Assembly (NCBI GenBank): GCA_030655015.1
Contig: JAURWJ010000133.1
Span: 1-42,687 of the forward strand
DNA from: Methylotenera sp.
GTDB lineage: Bacteria; Pseudomonadota; Gammaproteobacteria; Burkholderiales; Methylophilaceae
Direction: 5' to 3'
Length of the DNA stretch: 42,687 nucleotides
Shown: piece after piece, positions 11,314 through 21,700 of the stretch
How the letters are laid out: every line of letters begins with the position of its first letter
Position numbering within the stretch: the stretch's first letter is position 1
The notes under the pieces: model-generated
What the model was told of the DNA's origin: nothing
Seen by the model: only the letters and a program-made list of their open reading frames with translations
Database searches by the model: none
Position numbers and translations under genes: made by a program

Positions 11314-12918
11314 ATGAAAATCGCAATCGCGCAAATCAATTGTATCGTCGGTGATATTGCTGGAAACGCAAAAAAAATAATCGACAGTGCAATGCAGGCA
11401 GGCGCGCAGGGTGCTAGCTTAGTGGTAACGCCTGAGCTTTCATTATGCGGTTATCCGCCAGAAGACTTACTATTACGCCCAGATTTTTTGGCTGCATGTG
11501 CTAGCGCTTTAAATAGCATCAGTGCTCAGTTAAAGGGTGTTACTGTCATTGTAGGGCATCCACATCAAGTAGGCGATGGGTGCTATAACGCGGCCTCTGT
11601 TTTGCAAGATGGCAAAGTCATGGCAACCTATCGCAAACATGTTCTGCCAAACTACGGTGTATTTGATGAAAAGCGCTACTTTGCCTCTGGCAGTGAGCCG
11701 TTGGTGTTTGGGCATCGTGGCGTTCATATCGGCGTGCTGATTTGTGCGGATGTATGGGAGTCATCGCCTGCATTGATAGCAAAATCTGCTGGTGCGGAGT
11801 TGCTGATTGCGTTGAATGCCTCACCGTTCCACATGGAGAAACAATCAACACGGTTAAAACAATTACGTCAACGTGTCACAGAAACAAAGCTGCCTATTAT
11901 TTACACCAATTTAGTGGGTGGGCAAGATGAGTTGGTGTTTGACGGCGCATCGTTTGTATTAAATGCCAGAGGCGAGTTAACGCATGAGTTACCTGCGTTT
12001 GAGTCTGCTTTAGCCTATGTTGAATTTGAGCATGGTAAGCCGGTGCCCAGTAGCATTGCTAAACCGCTGGCGATTGAGGCTTCAGTTTATAGCGCATTAA
12101 AACTAGGGCTTGCAGATTACGTGAACAAAAATGGCTTTCCTGGTGTGGTGTTGGGGTTGTCTGGCGGTATAGACTCAGCTTTAACGCTGGCAATTGCAGT
12201 AGATGCACTTGGCGCAGAAAACGTACATGCTGTGATGATGCCTTCCGAATTTACTGCGGATATGAGCGTGAATGACGCGCGTGAAATGGCTGATATATTG
12301 GGCGTAAAGTATAACGAAATAGCGATTAAACCTTTATTTGACGGCTATCTAACTGCGCTTGCGCCACAATTTGACAATTTAGCATTTGATGCCACTGAAG
12401 AAAATATACAGGCGCGTATTCGCGGTATGCTATTGATGGCAATATCCAACAAATTTGGCAGCATTGTTGTAACAACGGGTAATAAGAGTGAAATGGCAGT
12501 AGGATATTGCACGCTGTACGGTGACATGGCGGGCGGCTTTGCGTTATTAAAGGATGTGCCAAAGACTTTGGTATATCAGCTATCAAACTACCGCAATACC
12601 TTATCAAGTGTAATTCCAGAACGCATTATTACGCGCCCGCCATCAGCCGAGTTGCGTGCAAATCAGTTGGATCAGGATAATTTGCCACCTTATGATGTGT
12701 TAGATGGCATTATTGAAGCCTATGTTGAAGATGACCTGAGTTTTGCTGATATTGTCGCGCAGGGTTACTTGGCGCATGATGTAAATCGTGTAATAACTAT
12801 GATTGACAGAAATGAATATAAGCGCCGCCAATCGCCCGTAGGCGTGCGTATTACGCACAAAGGTTTCGGTAAAGATAGGCGTTATCCGATTACCGTCAGG
12901 CTCACCAACTATAATTAG
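11314..12918 (+). CDS. nadE: Glutamine-dependent NAD+ synthetase
   Basis: NadE amidates deamido-NAD+ to NAD+ with ammonia taken from glutamine. The 534-residue protein has an N-terminal nitrilase-type glutaminase domain with the triad E41, K108 and C144 (ELSLCGYPPEDLL, YRKHVLPNYGVFDE and LICADVWE segments). The C-terminal synthetase domain has the PP-loop SGGIDSA starting at residue 283 and the GNKSEMAVGY motif. The two-domain form is common in betaproteobacteria. It precedes glnB, a frequent neighbour in this group. Confidence 0.95.
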   Translation: MKIAIAQINCIVGDIAGNAKKIIDSAMQAGAQGASLVVTPELSLCGYPPEDLLLRPDFLAACASALNSISAQLKGVTVIVGHPHQVGDGCYNAASVLQDGKVMATYRKHVLPNYGVFDEKRYFASGSEPLVFGHRGVHIGVLICADVWESSPALIAKSAGAELLIALNASPFHMEKQSTRLKQLRQRVTETKLPIIYTNLVGGQDELVFDGASFVLNARGELTHELPAFESALAYVEFEHGKPVPSSIAKPLAIEASVYSALKLGLADYVNKNGFPGVVLGLSGGIDSALTLAIAVDALGAENVHAVMMPSEFTADMSVNDAREMADILGVKYNEIAIKPLFDGYLTALAPQFDNLAFDATEENIQARIRGMLLMAISNKFGSIVVTTGNKSEMAVGYCTLYGDMAGGFALLKDVPKTLVYQLSNYRNTLSSVIPERIITRPPSAELRANQLDQDNLPPYDVLDGIIEAYVEDDLSFADIVAQGYLAHDVNRVITMIDRNEYKRRQSPVGVRITHKGFGKDRRYPITVRLTNYN

Positions 12919-13001
12919 ACTAATGGTTGCAAGTAAAAAAGATTAAACTAACTTATCGCATCAATTTTACCAATCTATAAAAATTATTAAAACGTATTTA
13001 G

Positions 13002-13352
<351 letters not shown>

Positions 13353-13482
13353 GAATATCAAGCGTTTACATCATTGAAAAAAGTTTGGTTGTTGCAAGCG
13401 CTTGCCGTACAGCTTGAATTATACGGATGCTTGTGTACAGCAACTGCTAGATTTAACAATCAGATGTAATTTGCAGTAAAAA

Positions 13483-13824
13483 ATGCCAACCATTCTAAAA
13501 ACAATCCTTTTGCTCACCGTGTCAAACGTATTTATGACGTTTGCATGGTATGCACACTTAAAAAACCTCAATAATAAGCCTTGGATTATTGCAGCGCTGG
13601 CCAGTTGGGGTATTGCCTTGGTTGAGTATATTTTTCAGGTACCGGCAAACCGTATAGGATTCACAGTGCTATCTCTCGGGCAGCTTAAAATCTTGCAAGA
13701 GGTGATTACCTTAGCGGTATTTGTACCATTTGCCGTGTTTTATATGCAGCAGCCTTTGAAGTTGGATTTTCTGTGGGCAGGTATTTGTTTGATGGGGGCT
13801 GTTTACTTTATGTTTAGAACTTAA
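13483..13824 (+). CDS. DUF486 / DMT-like small membrane protein
   Basis: This 113-residue hydrophobic protein has about four membrane helices (near residues 4-24, 33-52, 66-88 and 93-110). It contains the segments FAWYAHLKN and EYIFQVPANRIG characteristic of the DUF486 family, which is distantly related to small multidrug-resistance-type transporters. The function of the family is not established. It lies 130 bp after glnB and converges on feoB, with only 13 bp between the stop codons. Confidence 0.8.
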   Translation: MPTILKTILLLTVSNVFMTFAWYAHLKNLNNKPWIIAALASWGIALVEYIFQVPANRIGFTVLSLGQLKILQEVITLAVFVPFAVFYMQQPLKLDFLWAGICLMGAVYFMFRT

Positions 13825-13837
13825 GTGTACCTCATAC

Positions 13838-15628
13838 CTAAAAGCCTAACGCTCTAGCTCCTTGATAAAACACAAAACTTACAACCCAAGCTAAGCCTAG
13901 CGACCAAATAATTGATAGCCACATAAACAGCGTGCTTTTGGATTCATTCTTAAGCGTTGCAATGGTTGAAAGACAAGGCGTGTAAATGAGCGTAAATAGC
14001 ATAAAGCTCATGGCTTGCACCCAGTCAATTTGGGTTGCCATTTGCGCCATCAGGGCGTCACCTTGCAAGCCGTAAATCACCGCTAATGCACCCACTACAA
14101 TTTCTTTAGCGACAAAACCAAAAATCAACGCAATGGCAAGTTCGTGGTTAATGCCGATGGGGTCTAGCAGTGGAGCAAACAACACGCCAATTTGGCCAGC
14201 ATAAGTACCAACGCTAGCAGGTGCTACATTGCTGGGGAAGTTAGTCATAAACCACACGAGCACGACGCCGATGATAATAAATTTGCTGGCACGATTTAGA
14301 AAGTGTTTTACCTCATGCCAGCCGCGCAATACGATTTGCCGTGGAGTAGGGAAGCGGTATGGCGGCAATTCTAATATAAATGGTTCTGAGTTTTTGTATT
14401 GCCCTTGAAACAGCAAAGCCGTAATAAACATGGTTAAAAAACTCATGGCATACAGTGCAAACAGTACGATAGGTGCATGCTGAGCAGTAAACAATGCCGC
14501 AATGATAAAAATAAACACTTGCAAGCGAGCCGAGCATAGCGAGAACGGAATTACCAGCATAGTGAGTAAGCGCATAGGGCGCGAGCGCATCACACGCGTA
14601 CCCATGAGTGCGGGTACGTTACAACCAAAACCCATTAGCATCATCACAAAACCGCGACCATCCAGGCCCATTTTTGCCATAAGCGCATCCATCAAAAAAG
14701 CGGCGCGTGATAAATAGCCGCTATCTTCAACCATGGCCATCACTAAGAAAAACAACACAATGATAGGTACAAACGCCGCTACCGTGGCCACGCCATTGTA
14801 AACTCCATCTAACATCAAGCCACTTAGCCACGCTGGGCTAGAGGCAAAGGCGGCGTCTAAAAGTCCTGTGCGTAATAAATTTAAAGCCCATGCAAGACCA
14901 TCTTGTAGCGGTTTGCCGACCGTAAAAATAAACTCAAACAGCGCATACATGGCAACAAAAAATAACGGCAGCCCAAACCATTTGTGTAGCAAAACTCGAT
15001 CAATTTTGTCGGTTGTATTGTCCGAAAGTGTCGCCGGAATATGCACGTGACGTTGAATCAAGGCTTCCATTTCCTGTTCAATTTGATTGTCTTCTTTTAG
15101 TAGCTGACTAATTGTTTGTGGGCTGGTGGATTTTTGATTTTGATTGATTATTTGTGTGGCAGCTTGCAGTGCCTTAGGTAAACCATCGCCGTATTTGGCA
15201 CTGATTTGTATCACGGGCATTTGTAATGCTTTTTCAAAGTTTTCGGTGTCTATGGTAATGCCAGCCTGATTGGCTTCATCTATCATATTTAAAGCCAGCA
15301 CAGCGGGTAAATTTAGTTTTTTTATTTGCAGGGCTAACGAAAGCTGACGGTCAATTTGCGAGCTGTTGAGCAAAATAATGACTAAATCTACAGAATTGTT
15401 CGCTAAAAAATGCCGCACGACTTGCTCGTCGTCAGAAAAACCATGTAGATCATAAATGCCGGGAAGGTCAATGAGTTCAGCAATGTGGCCGCCGATTAGT
15501 ATTTTAGCGCTCATTAAGTCAACCGTGATACCCGGCCAATTTCCGACTCTGGCTGACGCACCGCTGATGCGGTTAAACAATGTGGATTTTCCAGTGTTAG
15601 GCATACCTAACAATGCGATACGCTTCAT
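13838..15628 (-). CDS. feoB: Ferrous iron transporter B
   Basis: FeoB moves Fe2+ across the inner membrane. The N-terminal G domain is complete: G1 GMPNTGKS (8-15), G3 DLPG (54-57) and G4 NMID (114-117). The membrane part contains the conserved GFGCNVPALMGTR and CSARLQVF gate segments. At 596 residues it is much shorter than the E. coli protein (773), as in some other short FeoB forms, and there is no feoC. It follows feoA after a 158-bp gap with a hairpin at the feoA stop codon. Control by the Fur box before feoA is likely. Confidence 0.94.
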   Translation of the reverse strand: MKRIALLGMPNTGKSTLFNRISGASARVGNWPGITVDLMSAKILIGGHIAELIDLPGIYDLHGFSDDEQVVRHFLANNSVDLVIILLNSSQIDRQLSLALQIKKLNLPAVLALNMIDEANQAGITIDTENFEKALQMPVIQISAKYGDGLPKALQAATQIINQNQKSTSPQTISQLLKEDNQIEQEMEALIQRHVHIPATLSDNTTDKIDRVLLHKWFGLPLFFVAMYALFEFIFTVGKPLQDGLAWALNLLRTGLLDAAFASSPAWLSGLMLDGVYNGVATVAAFVPIIVLFFLVMAMVEDSGYLSRAAFLMDALMAKMGLDGRGFVMMLMGFGCNVPALMGTRVMRSRPMRLLTMLVIPFSLCSARLQVFIFIIAALFTAQHAPIVLFALYAMSFLTMFITALLFQGQYKNSEPFILELPPYRFPTPRQIVLRGWHEVKHFLNRASKFIIIGVVLVWFMTNFPSNVAPASVGTYAGQIGVLFAPLLDPIGINHELAIALIFGFVAKEIVVGALAVIYGLQGDALMAQMATQIDWVQAMSFMLFTLIYTPCLSTIATLKNESKSTLFMWLSIIWSLGLAWVVSFVFYQGARALGF

Positions 15629-15767
15629 AAGGCTACCTTTGATAATTCAACGAATAATGCAATTTTTATCGTCATGTGTTTTCACTCATAAAAATCTCGA
15701 CTTACTAATCAAACAGAAGCCGCTATATAGTTTAATCTTTGGCATGGAAATATTTATCACAAGAGGT

Positions 15768-15798
15768 AACCTCAAGTGATCAACGTTCAATTGAGGTT
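15768..15798 (-). promoter_or_regulatory. Hairpin at the feoA stop codon
   Basis: AACCTCAA (15768-15775) and TTGAGGTT (15791-15798) can pair, with one further mismatched extension at each end. The loop and right arm overlap the feoA stop codon (15787-15789). No T-run follows in the feoA direction, so it looks more like a processing or mRNA-stability element between feoA and feoB than a terminator. Confidence 0.45.
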
Positions 15799-16014
15799 AA
15801 CACGAATGCGCGTGGCATCGGTCATGCGCAAAATAATATCTGTTGTGCCCAAACGTACATGTAGCGGACCATTGAAGTTAGCGCGACGGATAATGCGTAG
15901 CGGCTTACCTACGCGAAAACCCAATGCCGATAGGCGATGAAATAGTGACTCTTCAGCTTCTATGGCAGAGATCACGGCGTATTGACCAGTTTTTAATTGT
16001 GATAAAAATTGCAT
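15787..16014 (-). CDS. feoA: Ferrous iron transport protein A
   Basis: FeoA is a small cytoplasmic SH3-like protein needed for FeoB function. The 75-residue sequence shows the family pattern (LKTGQYAVI, LSALGFRVGKPLRIIRR, and a C-terminal IILRMTDATRIRV strand). It is the first gene of feoA-feoB. A palindromic Fur-box-like site lies 30-48 bp upstream of its start codon, so iron repression is expected. Confidence 0.92.
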   Translation of the reverse strand: MQFLSQLKTGQYAVISAIEAEESLFHRLSALGFRVGKPLRIIRRANFNGPLHVRLGTTDIILRMTDATRIRVNLN

Positions 16015-16043
16015 ATTAGTTCAAGCGAATATTATTTTTAAAT

Positions 16044-16062
16044 GATAATAGTTCTTATTATC
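16044..16062. promoter_or_regulatory. Fur box upstream of feoA
   Basis: The 19-bp site GATAATAGTTCTTATTATC has perfect outer half-sites (GATAAT and ATTATC). It matches the canonical 19-bp Fur consensus in length and in both outer half-sites. It lies just upstream of feoA on the minus strand. It could also affect the divergent kinase gene at 16303, but the distance makes this less likely. Confidence 0.8.
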
Positions 16063-16302
16063 GCATATTTTTGATTTTAGTGTGTAACCGAACACAAAAT
16101 CCAGATTAAAAATCAAACATATATTCTAAAGGTTTGCGTTAGCGCATTAGCTGAATGAAAAATCCAGGATTATATGGATATCAACATTGATACAGTGAAT
16201 GCTTGGTGGCATATCGGTATAATCTTAATATACTATTTAAAATAACGTGGTTAGTTTTTGGCATTATACAAATAACATTAGATCCATCACGGAACCATCA
16301 AC

Positions 16303-17529
16303 ATGCCTAAATTTACTGAGCGACAGAAGTCATCGCAGTTGATGAAATTGCCCGATGGCACACAATTATCAAATACCCTGATGTCAGGACAACCTGATGA
16401 AGTTTATTTGGTTGATGTTGCGCCTGGCTTAATTTCAGATTGCGTTACCTGCAAAGAGCAATCGCTGCAGGTTATGAGTGATGTCGAAATGCGCTTTCAT
16501 GCCATGGTATCGAATATGCCGGGTTTGTTTTTTCAGTTTCAGCTTGATGCCGATGCTGATATAAAATTTATCTATTTAAGTGAAGGCTGTAAGGCGTTAC
16601 TTGGCTTAACGGCTGAAGAGTTAAAACAAAATCCAAAACTGTTTTATGCCTTAATGAACGCAAAAGAGCGGGCTACGCTGCGTAAACGCTTGGCATTATC
16701 CGCTAAAAATCTTAACGTGTTGGATTGGGAAGGGCGTGTTTGGATTGATAATTGGCAAGATAATAAATGGATCAATGTGCGTTCTACGCCCAGAGTGCTA
16801 ACTACCGGTGAAACGCAGTGGGAAGGCATTATGATCAACATTACGCAAAGTAAGAACGAAAAGCATGAAATTGAAGAGTCCCGTCGTGAGTTAGCTGAAC
16901 TCACCACGCATTTGAATCAAATTAAAGAACTAGAGCGCACCAGAATTGCGCGTGAAATTCACGATGATTTGGGTGGTAATTTAACCGCGATTAAAATAGG
17001 CTTAGCGTCTATTATTAAACGCCTAGGCGCTGGGCAGCCAGTTTTAGTGGAGCAAGCACAGAATCTGGAATCTGTGATTGACAATACTTTTGAAGCCGTA
17101 CATAGAATTTCAAGCGATTTAAGACCAAATATACTAGATTTAGGTATTGTGGCAGCGTTAGAATGGCAGGCGCAAGCGTTTGAGAAGCATAGCGCCATCC
17201 CTTGTAAATTTACTTGTAATCTGGCGGACATTGCTGTGACGCCAGATCAGGCGATTACCTTATTTCGTATTTGTCAGGAATCAATGTCAAACATTGCAAA
17301 ACATGCAAGCGCAAAAAAAGTGCGCTTGGATATCACCGCTTTGGCTAAAGAAATTGTGCTGACTATTAGTGATGATGGGGTAGGAATTAAAGCCAGCGAT
17401 ATGTTTAAAGCCAACTCATTTGGCCTACGCGGTATGCAAGAACGTGTAGTAGCGTTACATGGTAACTTTAATATCGACCAAACTGGTGAGTGCGGTACTG
17501 TGGTTACGGTTAGGTTGCCTACTGCGTAG
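16303..17529 (+). CDS. PAS-domain sensor histidine kinase, NarX/DegS type
   Basis: The 408-residue protein has no clear membrane helix, so it is probably cytoplasmic. A PAS domain spans about residues 62-182. A short helix leads to a HisKA_3 dimerisation region with the phosphoacceptor H220 in AREIHDDLGGNL. The HATPase domain follows, with CQESMSNIAKHA (N box), DDGVGI (G1) and FGLRGMQERV (G2). The partner response regulator is 46 bp downstream. The signal is unknown; the position just before the phosphonate/flagellar region allows, but does not show, a regulatory link. Confidence 0.88.
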   Translation: MPKFTERQKSSQLMKLPDGTQLSNTLMSGQPDEVYLVDVAPGLISDCVTCKEQSLQVMSDVEMRFHAMVSNMPGLFFQFQLDADADIKFIYLSEGCKALLGLTAEELKQNPKLFYALMNAKERATLRKRLALSAKNLNVLDWEGRVWIDNWQDNKWINVRSTPRVLTTGETQWEGIMINITQSKNEKHEIEESRRELAELTTHLNQIKELERTRIAREIHDDLGGNLTAIKIGLASIIKRLGAGQPVLVEQAQNLESVIDNTFEAVHRISSDLRPNILDLGIVAALEWQAQAFEKHSAIPCKFTCNLADIAVTPDQAITLFRICQESMSNIAKHASAKKVRLDITALAKEIVLTISDDGVGIKASDMFKANSFGLRGMQERVVALHGNFNIDQTGECGTVVTVRLPTA

Positions 17530-17575
17530 TTTTATGATTTATTGTGCATTTTTAAATATGACGGTGTAGCTAATT

Positions 17576-18220
17576 GTGAAAAAAAATAAAATCAGGGTCA
17601 TTATCGCGGATGATCATGCCATTTTAAGGGCAGGGCTTAAACAAATTCTGGCTGAAACAGAAGACATTGACGTGATTGCTGAAGCGCAAAATGCGAATGA
17701 GGCGATTAAACTTGGTTGTCAGCCAGGTGCTGACGTGATGTTGCTGGATATTTCAATGCCAGACCGCAGTGGCATTGACGCACTTAAATACATTAAACGT
17801 GAAAACAATCACATTGCTGTACTGATGCTATCGATGCATAAAGAAGACCAATACGCAGTGCGGGCTTTAAAAGCAGGCGCTGCCGGTTATTTATGTAAAC
17901 AAAGCGCATCGTCAGAACTGGTTAACGCGATTTATACCGTAGCCAAAGGTAAAAAGTTTATCACCCCTGAAGTCGCTGAAATTTTAGCCAACCAAGTTGG
18001 CATGGAAAACAACAAAGCACTGCATGAGCTGCTATCGGATCGTGAATTTCAAACCCTGATTATGATTGCATCTGGCTCGTCAGTGAGCGAAATTGCAGAA
18101 AAACTATCGTTATCGGTAAAAACCATCAGCATGTATCGCACCCGTTTGCTAGACAAAATGCAGTTACGCCATAATTCAGAGCTAACGCACTATGCATTTA
18201 AGTTTGGCTTGGTGGAATAA
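17576..18220 (+). CDS. NarL/FixJ-family response regulator
   Basis: The 214-residue protein has a receiver domain (acidic pair D12/D13, phosphoacceptor D58 in LLDISMP, conserved lysine in YLCKQ) and a C-terminal LuxR-type helix-turn-helix (LSDREFQTL to HYAFKFGLVE). The start codon is GTG with only a weak ribosome site, so lower translation than its kinase is possible. It should be phosphorylated by the upstream kinase. A 35-codon relic of a related helix-turn-helix end lies about 90 bp after its stop codon. Confidence 0.9.
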   Translation: MKKNKIRVIIADDHAILRAGLKQILAETEDIDVIAEAQNANEAIKLGCQPGADVMLLDISMPDRSGIDALKYIKRENNHIAVLMLSMHKEDQYAVRALKAGAAGYLCKQSASSELVNAIYTVAKGKKFITPEVAEILANQVGMENNKALHELLSDREFQTLIMIASGSSVSEIAEKLSLSVKTISMYRTRLLDKMQLRHNSELTHYAFKFGLVE

Positions 18221-18306
18221 GCCTGATTAGCAACCCTAGCCAGTTTAGTGGCTTAGTGTTGGTTATCAGTTTGTTCTGGTTAGCACTGTTTGGCAGTTTT
18301 ACTGGT

Positions 18307-18414
18307 TTAGTTAAAACTATCAGTATGTACTGCACGCGCATGCTGGAGAAAATGCAGTTGCGTCACAATGCTGATATTACGCGTTACGGGATTAAGAATC
18401 GTCTTGTTGGTTAA
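18307..18414 (+). pseudogene. Relic of a LuxR-type regulator C-terminus
   Basis: An open stretch of 35 codons ending in TAA encodes VKTISMYCTRMLEKMQLRHN and on to NRLVG. It matches the C-terminal helix-turn-helix of the intact regulator just upstream in 22 of 35 positions, at the same distance from the stop codon. No start codon or receiver domain precedes it, so it is a gene fragment. It probably derives from a second regulator of the same family that was lost by deletion. Confidence 0.75.
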
Positions 18415-18787
18415 GTGTTAATCAATTTCAGGAATGTCTTTTTTGCCTGAAACAAAGTCCGTTAACTACCATTAATATCTACACCTGATTCTTCTAGCGT
18501 TAGTAAATAATTAACAATCGCACCTGATAAATTTTCTGCTTAACATGCCTTTGGCATTTTTAGCGTGCCTAACTATAGCTAAAAGATGGGGCTAATCTTT
18601 CAATCCCTTCAATTAAAAATGAAAATAGGCTATTTTTAGCCCTCTGTTTTCGGCATTCATCCCATCTATTTTTCTGATAATAGGATTATTATGACCTGTG
18701 TGCTTTGTCTAACAATGACATTGCTCAAAGCCACCCCTCAATTTAGCTAAACAGTTATGCTTTGATAGGTAAAATTAATAAGGATTA
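18415..18787. other. Intergenic region before the glycosyltransferase/phosphonate cluster
   Basis: AT-rich spacer with no convincing gene. It holds a 7-bp hairpin (18426-18432 with 18446-18452, no T-run). On the minus strand a 26-codon stretch ends at 18462 (reads AENLSGAIVNYLLTLEESGV before its stop), possibly another fragment, without a start codon. Any promoter of the downstream cluster should lie here, but no FliA-type promoter (TAAA-N15-GCCGATAA) could be found, and no clear sigma-70 promoter was picked. Confidence 0.5.
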
Positions 18788-18790
18788 GTG

Positions 18791-21700
18791 ATGAAATCCC
18801 CAGAAAACTACAGCAAATCTAGTCTGGATGATAAGCCAAGAAACCCACAGTCTAAAGCTATTAAAAGTGGTAATCCTAGTAAAGTCTCGATGAATGCACT
18901 ATTGACGATGGTAAATAAAGGTCGCTTCAACGAGGCAGATCAACTTGCGACAGCGTTAACAAAGAATCATCCTACAGATGGCTTGGGTTGGAAAGTACTA
19001 GGCGTTATTCGCCTACAGCAAGGTTTAATGGGTGAGGCTTTTGAGGCTTTAAAAATAGCGGCAACGTTTTTACCCAATGACAGTGAAGTGCATTACAACA
19101 TGGGTAATTGCTATTACGACCAGCACCTATTCGTTGAAGCTGCAAATAGTTATCAGCAGGCGCTTAAACTTGATTCAAGTTTTGCAGAGGCATACTACAA
19201 CCTTGGCAGTGTACAGAAAGAGTTAGGCTTAAATATTGAATCTGAAGTTAGTTATAAAACTGCCTTAAAACTTAAGCCTAAAAATGCCGAAATAAATTTT
19301 AATTTAGCACAAATGCTTTATGAGCAAGCGCGTTACTCAGAGGCTATCGATTATTATCAGCAAGCAATCAAATTAAAAGCTGACTTTGTAGCAGTACATG
19401 TGAATTTGGGTGCCTGCTATAAAGCGTTAGGACATTTTCATGAGGCCATTACTTGCTATAAAAATGCCTTAAAATTAAATCCTGAACATACAGATGCCTG
19501 CAATAATTTAGGTGTGGTCTTAAAGGAATTAGGTGATATTGAAGATGCTGAAAACTGCTATAGAACAGCTATTGCGATTAATTCTGAATATGTACCTGCT
19601 TATAATAACTTAGGTATTTTATTAAAAGACATGGGGCGTACAAGCGAAGCTGAGTTGTGCTATATGAAAGCGCTCAATGTGGATCCATTACGCGCAATCA
19701 CGCATAGTAATTTAGCAGTTTTGCTCAGAGAATTGGGGCGGTATGCTGACTCAGAAATGTGTTGTAGAAACGCACTGAAAATCACACCAAATTATGTAGA
19801 TGCTTATAATAACTTAGGATTGGCGCTTGATAGTCAGGGCAGGTTTGATGAGGCCGTGACGGCCTTTGAGCAAGCACTAAAATTTGATTTGAATAATATA
19901 TCAGTTTTAAGTAACTTTAGTGTTACTTTAAATACATTAGGGCAGTTAACCAGAGCTGAAGTCTACTTAAAAAAGGCATTGACAATAGCGCCGCAATTTA
20001 TTAATGCGCATATCAATCTTTGTGTTAATTATTTAGCTCAAGGCCGCGTGCAAGAGGCCGAAGAAATTTGCATTAAAACATTGCAGATTCAACCAGACAA
20101 TGTAGATGCACAAAGTAATTTATTGTTCTCAATGAATTACTCTAGCCGTTACAGTCCAGTAGCTTGCTTAGATAAAGCACGCGCGTACGGTGCTACTGTT
20201 GTTGATAAAGTTGAAGCGCCTTTTACTGCGTGGCAACACAATTTAAACCCTACAAGATTACGTATAGGCTTGGTTTCAGGCGATTTACGTCAGCACGTGG
20301 TTGCCTATTTTTTAGAAAACTTTTTGCAGCATGTTGATTCATCTATCATCGAATTGATTGCATATTCAACGACGCATCAAGAGGATGTTGTTACCGCACG
20401 ATTAAAACCACATTTTTCTGGATGGAAATCACTGGTAGGGCTCAGTGACCAAGCCGCAGCAGAACTAATTCATGAAGATAGCTTACATATTCTACTGGAT
20501 TTATCTGGCCATGGCTCAGGCAATCGATTGCCAATTTTTGCATGGAAACCAGCGCCCATACAAGTGAGTTGGTTAGGTTACTTTGCAACCACAGGGTTGG
20601 CAGCTATGGACTACTTCATTGCTGATGCAGTCGGTGTGCCAGAGTCTAATCAATATCAATTTGTAGAAAAAATCAAGTATCTACCCGATACCAGGTTGTG
20701 TTTTACTGTGCCTGATGCAGATGTGGCAGTTTCTGAACTGCCAGCACTTACTAATCAATTCATTACATTCGGCAGTTTTCAGAATATGGCAAAAGTGAGT
20801 GATGATGTCCTAGATTTATGGGCTGAAATATTGCTTGCAGTGCCAAATAGTAAATTGCGCTGGCAATACAAATCATTTGGCGATGCAACGGTAGTTGAAG
20901 ATTTAACGCAACGCCTAGCTAAACGTGAAATTGAATCAAATCGTTTTGATTTACTTGGTGCAGTTACTCGTGAGGCCTACTTGGCAGCACATCAAGAGGT
21001 TGATGTGATTTTAGATACATTCCCCTTCAATGGTGGCACAACCACATGTGAAGCGCTTTGGATGGGTGTTCCTACATTAACACTCGCTGGCAATAGCTTA
21101 ATCGCACGACAAGGCGCTAGCTTGCTTACAGCCGTTGGACTAGCAGACTGGGTCGCGGAGAGTAAATTAGAATTTTTAAGCAAAGCCAAATCGTTTTGCA
21201 GTGATTTTGGTCAGCTCGCCATGCTGAGAACAAAGTTAAGAACACAGGCCATGGCTTCACCATTATTTGACGGGCAGCGGTTCGCTAAAAAGATGGAACA
21301 AGTGCTATGGGATATGTGGAGTGAGCATCAAGGTTTAGATTGCAAGCCTAATTTCAAGTCTGTAGAAAGTAAGTTTATTCCACTTTCTAAGAATGATCGA
21401 GAAGCGATGCGCACTTTAAAACTAAGCGTTGAAATAGTGAGTGCGACTCGCTATTCAGAAACCGAATTTTGGGCTAAGTCAGCTTTAGGCCTTTCTTTAA
21501 AAAGACATCTTAAACAAGATCCTAGATTAAGTGCTCATATTGCCTTTGAAAATACCCGTGGCTTATCTGAAGTGTTCAATGAACGAATTGAGAAAGCTGA
21601 TAAAGACGCGACTTTGGTATTTATCCACGACGATGTTTGGATAGATGAAGCTAATTTTGCAGATGCAATTGCAACAGGGTTAGAGCAATTTGACGTAATC

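Noticed and set aside
18740-18787. TAAACAGT followed by AGGTAAAA as a FliA promoter of the cluster
   Set aside because: Spacing is right, but the -10 box shares too little with GCCGATAA.
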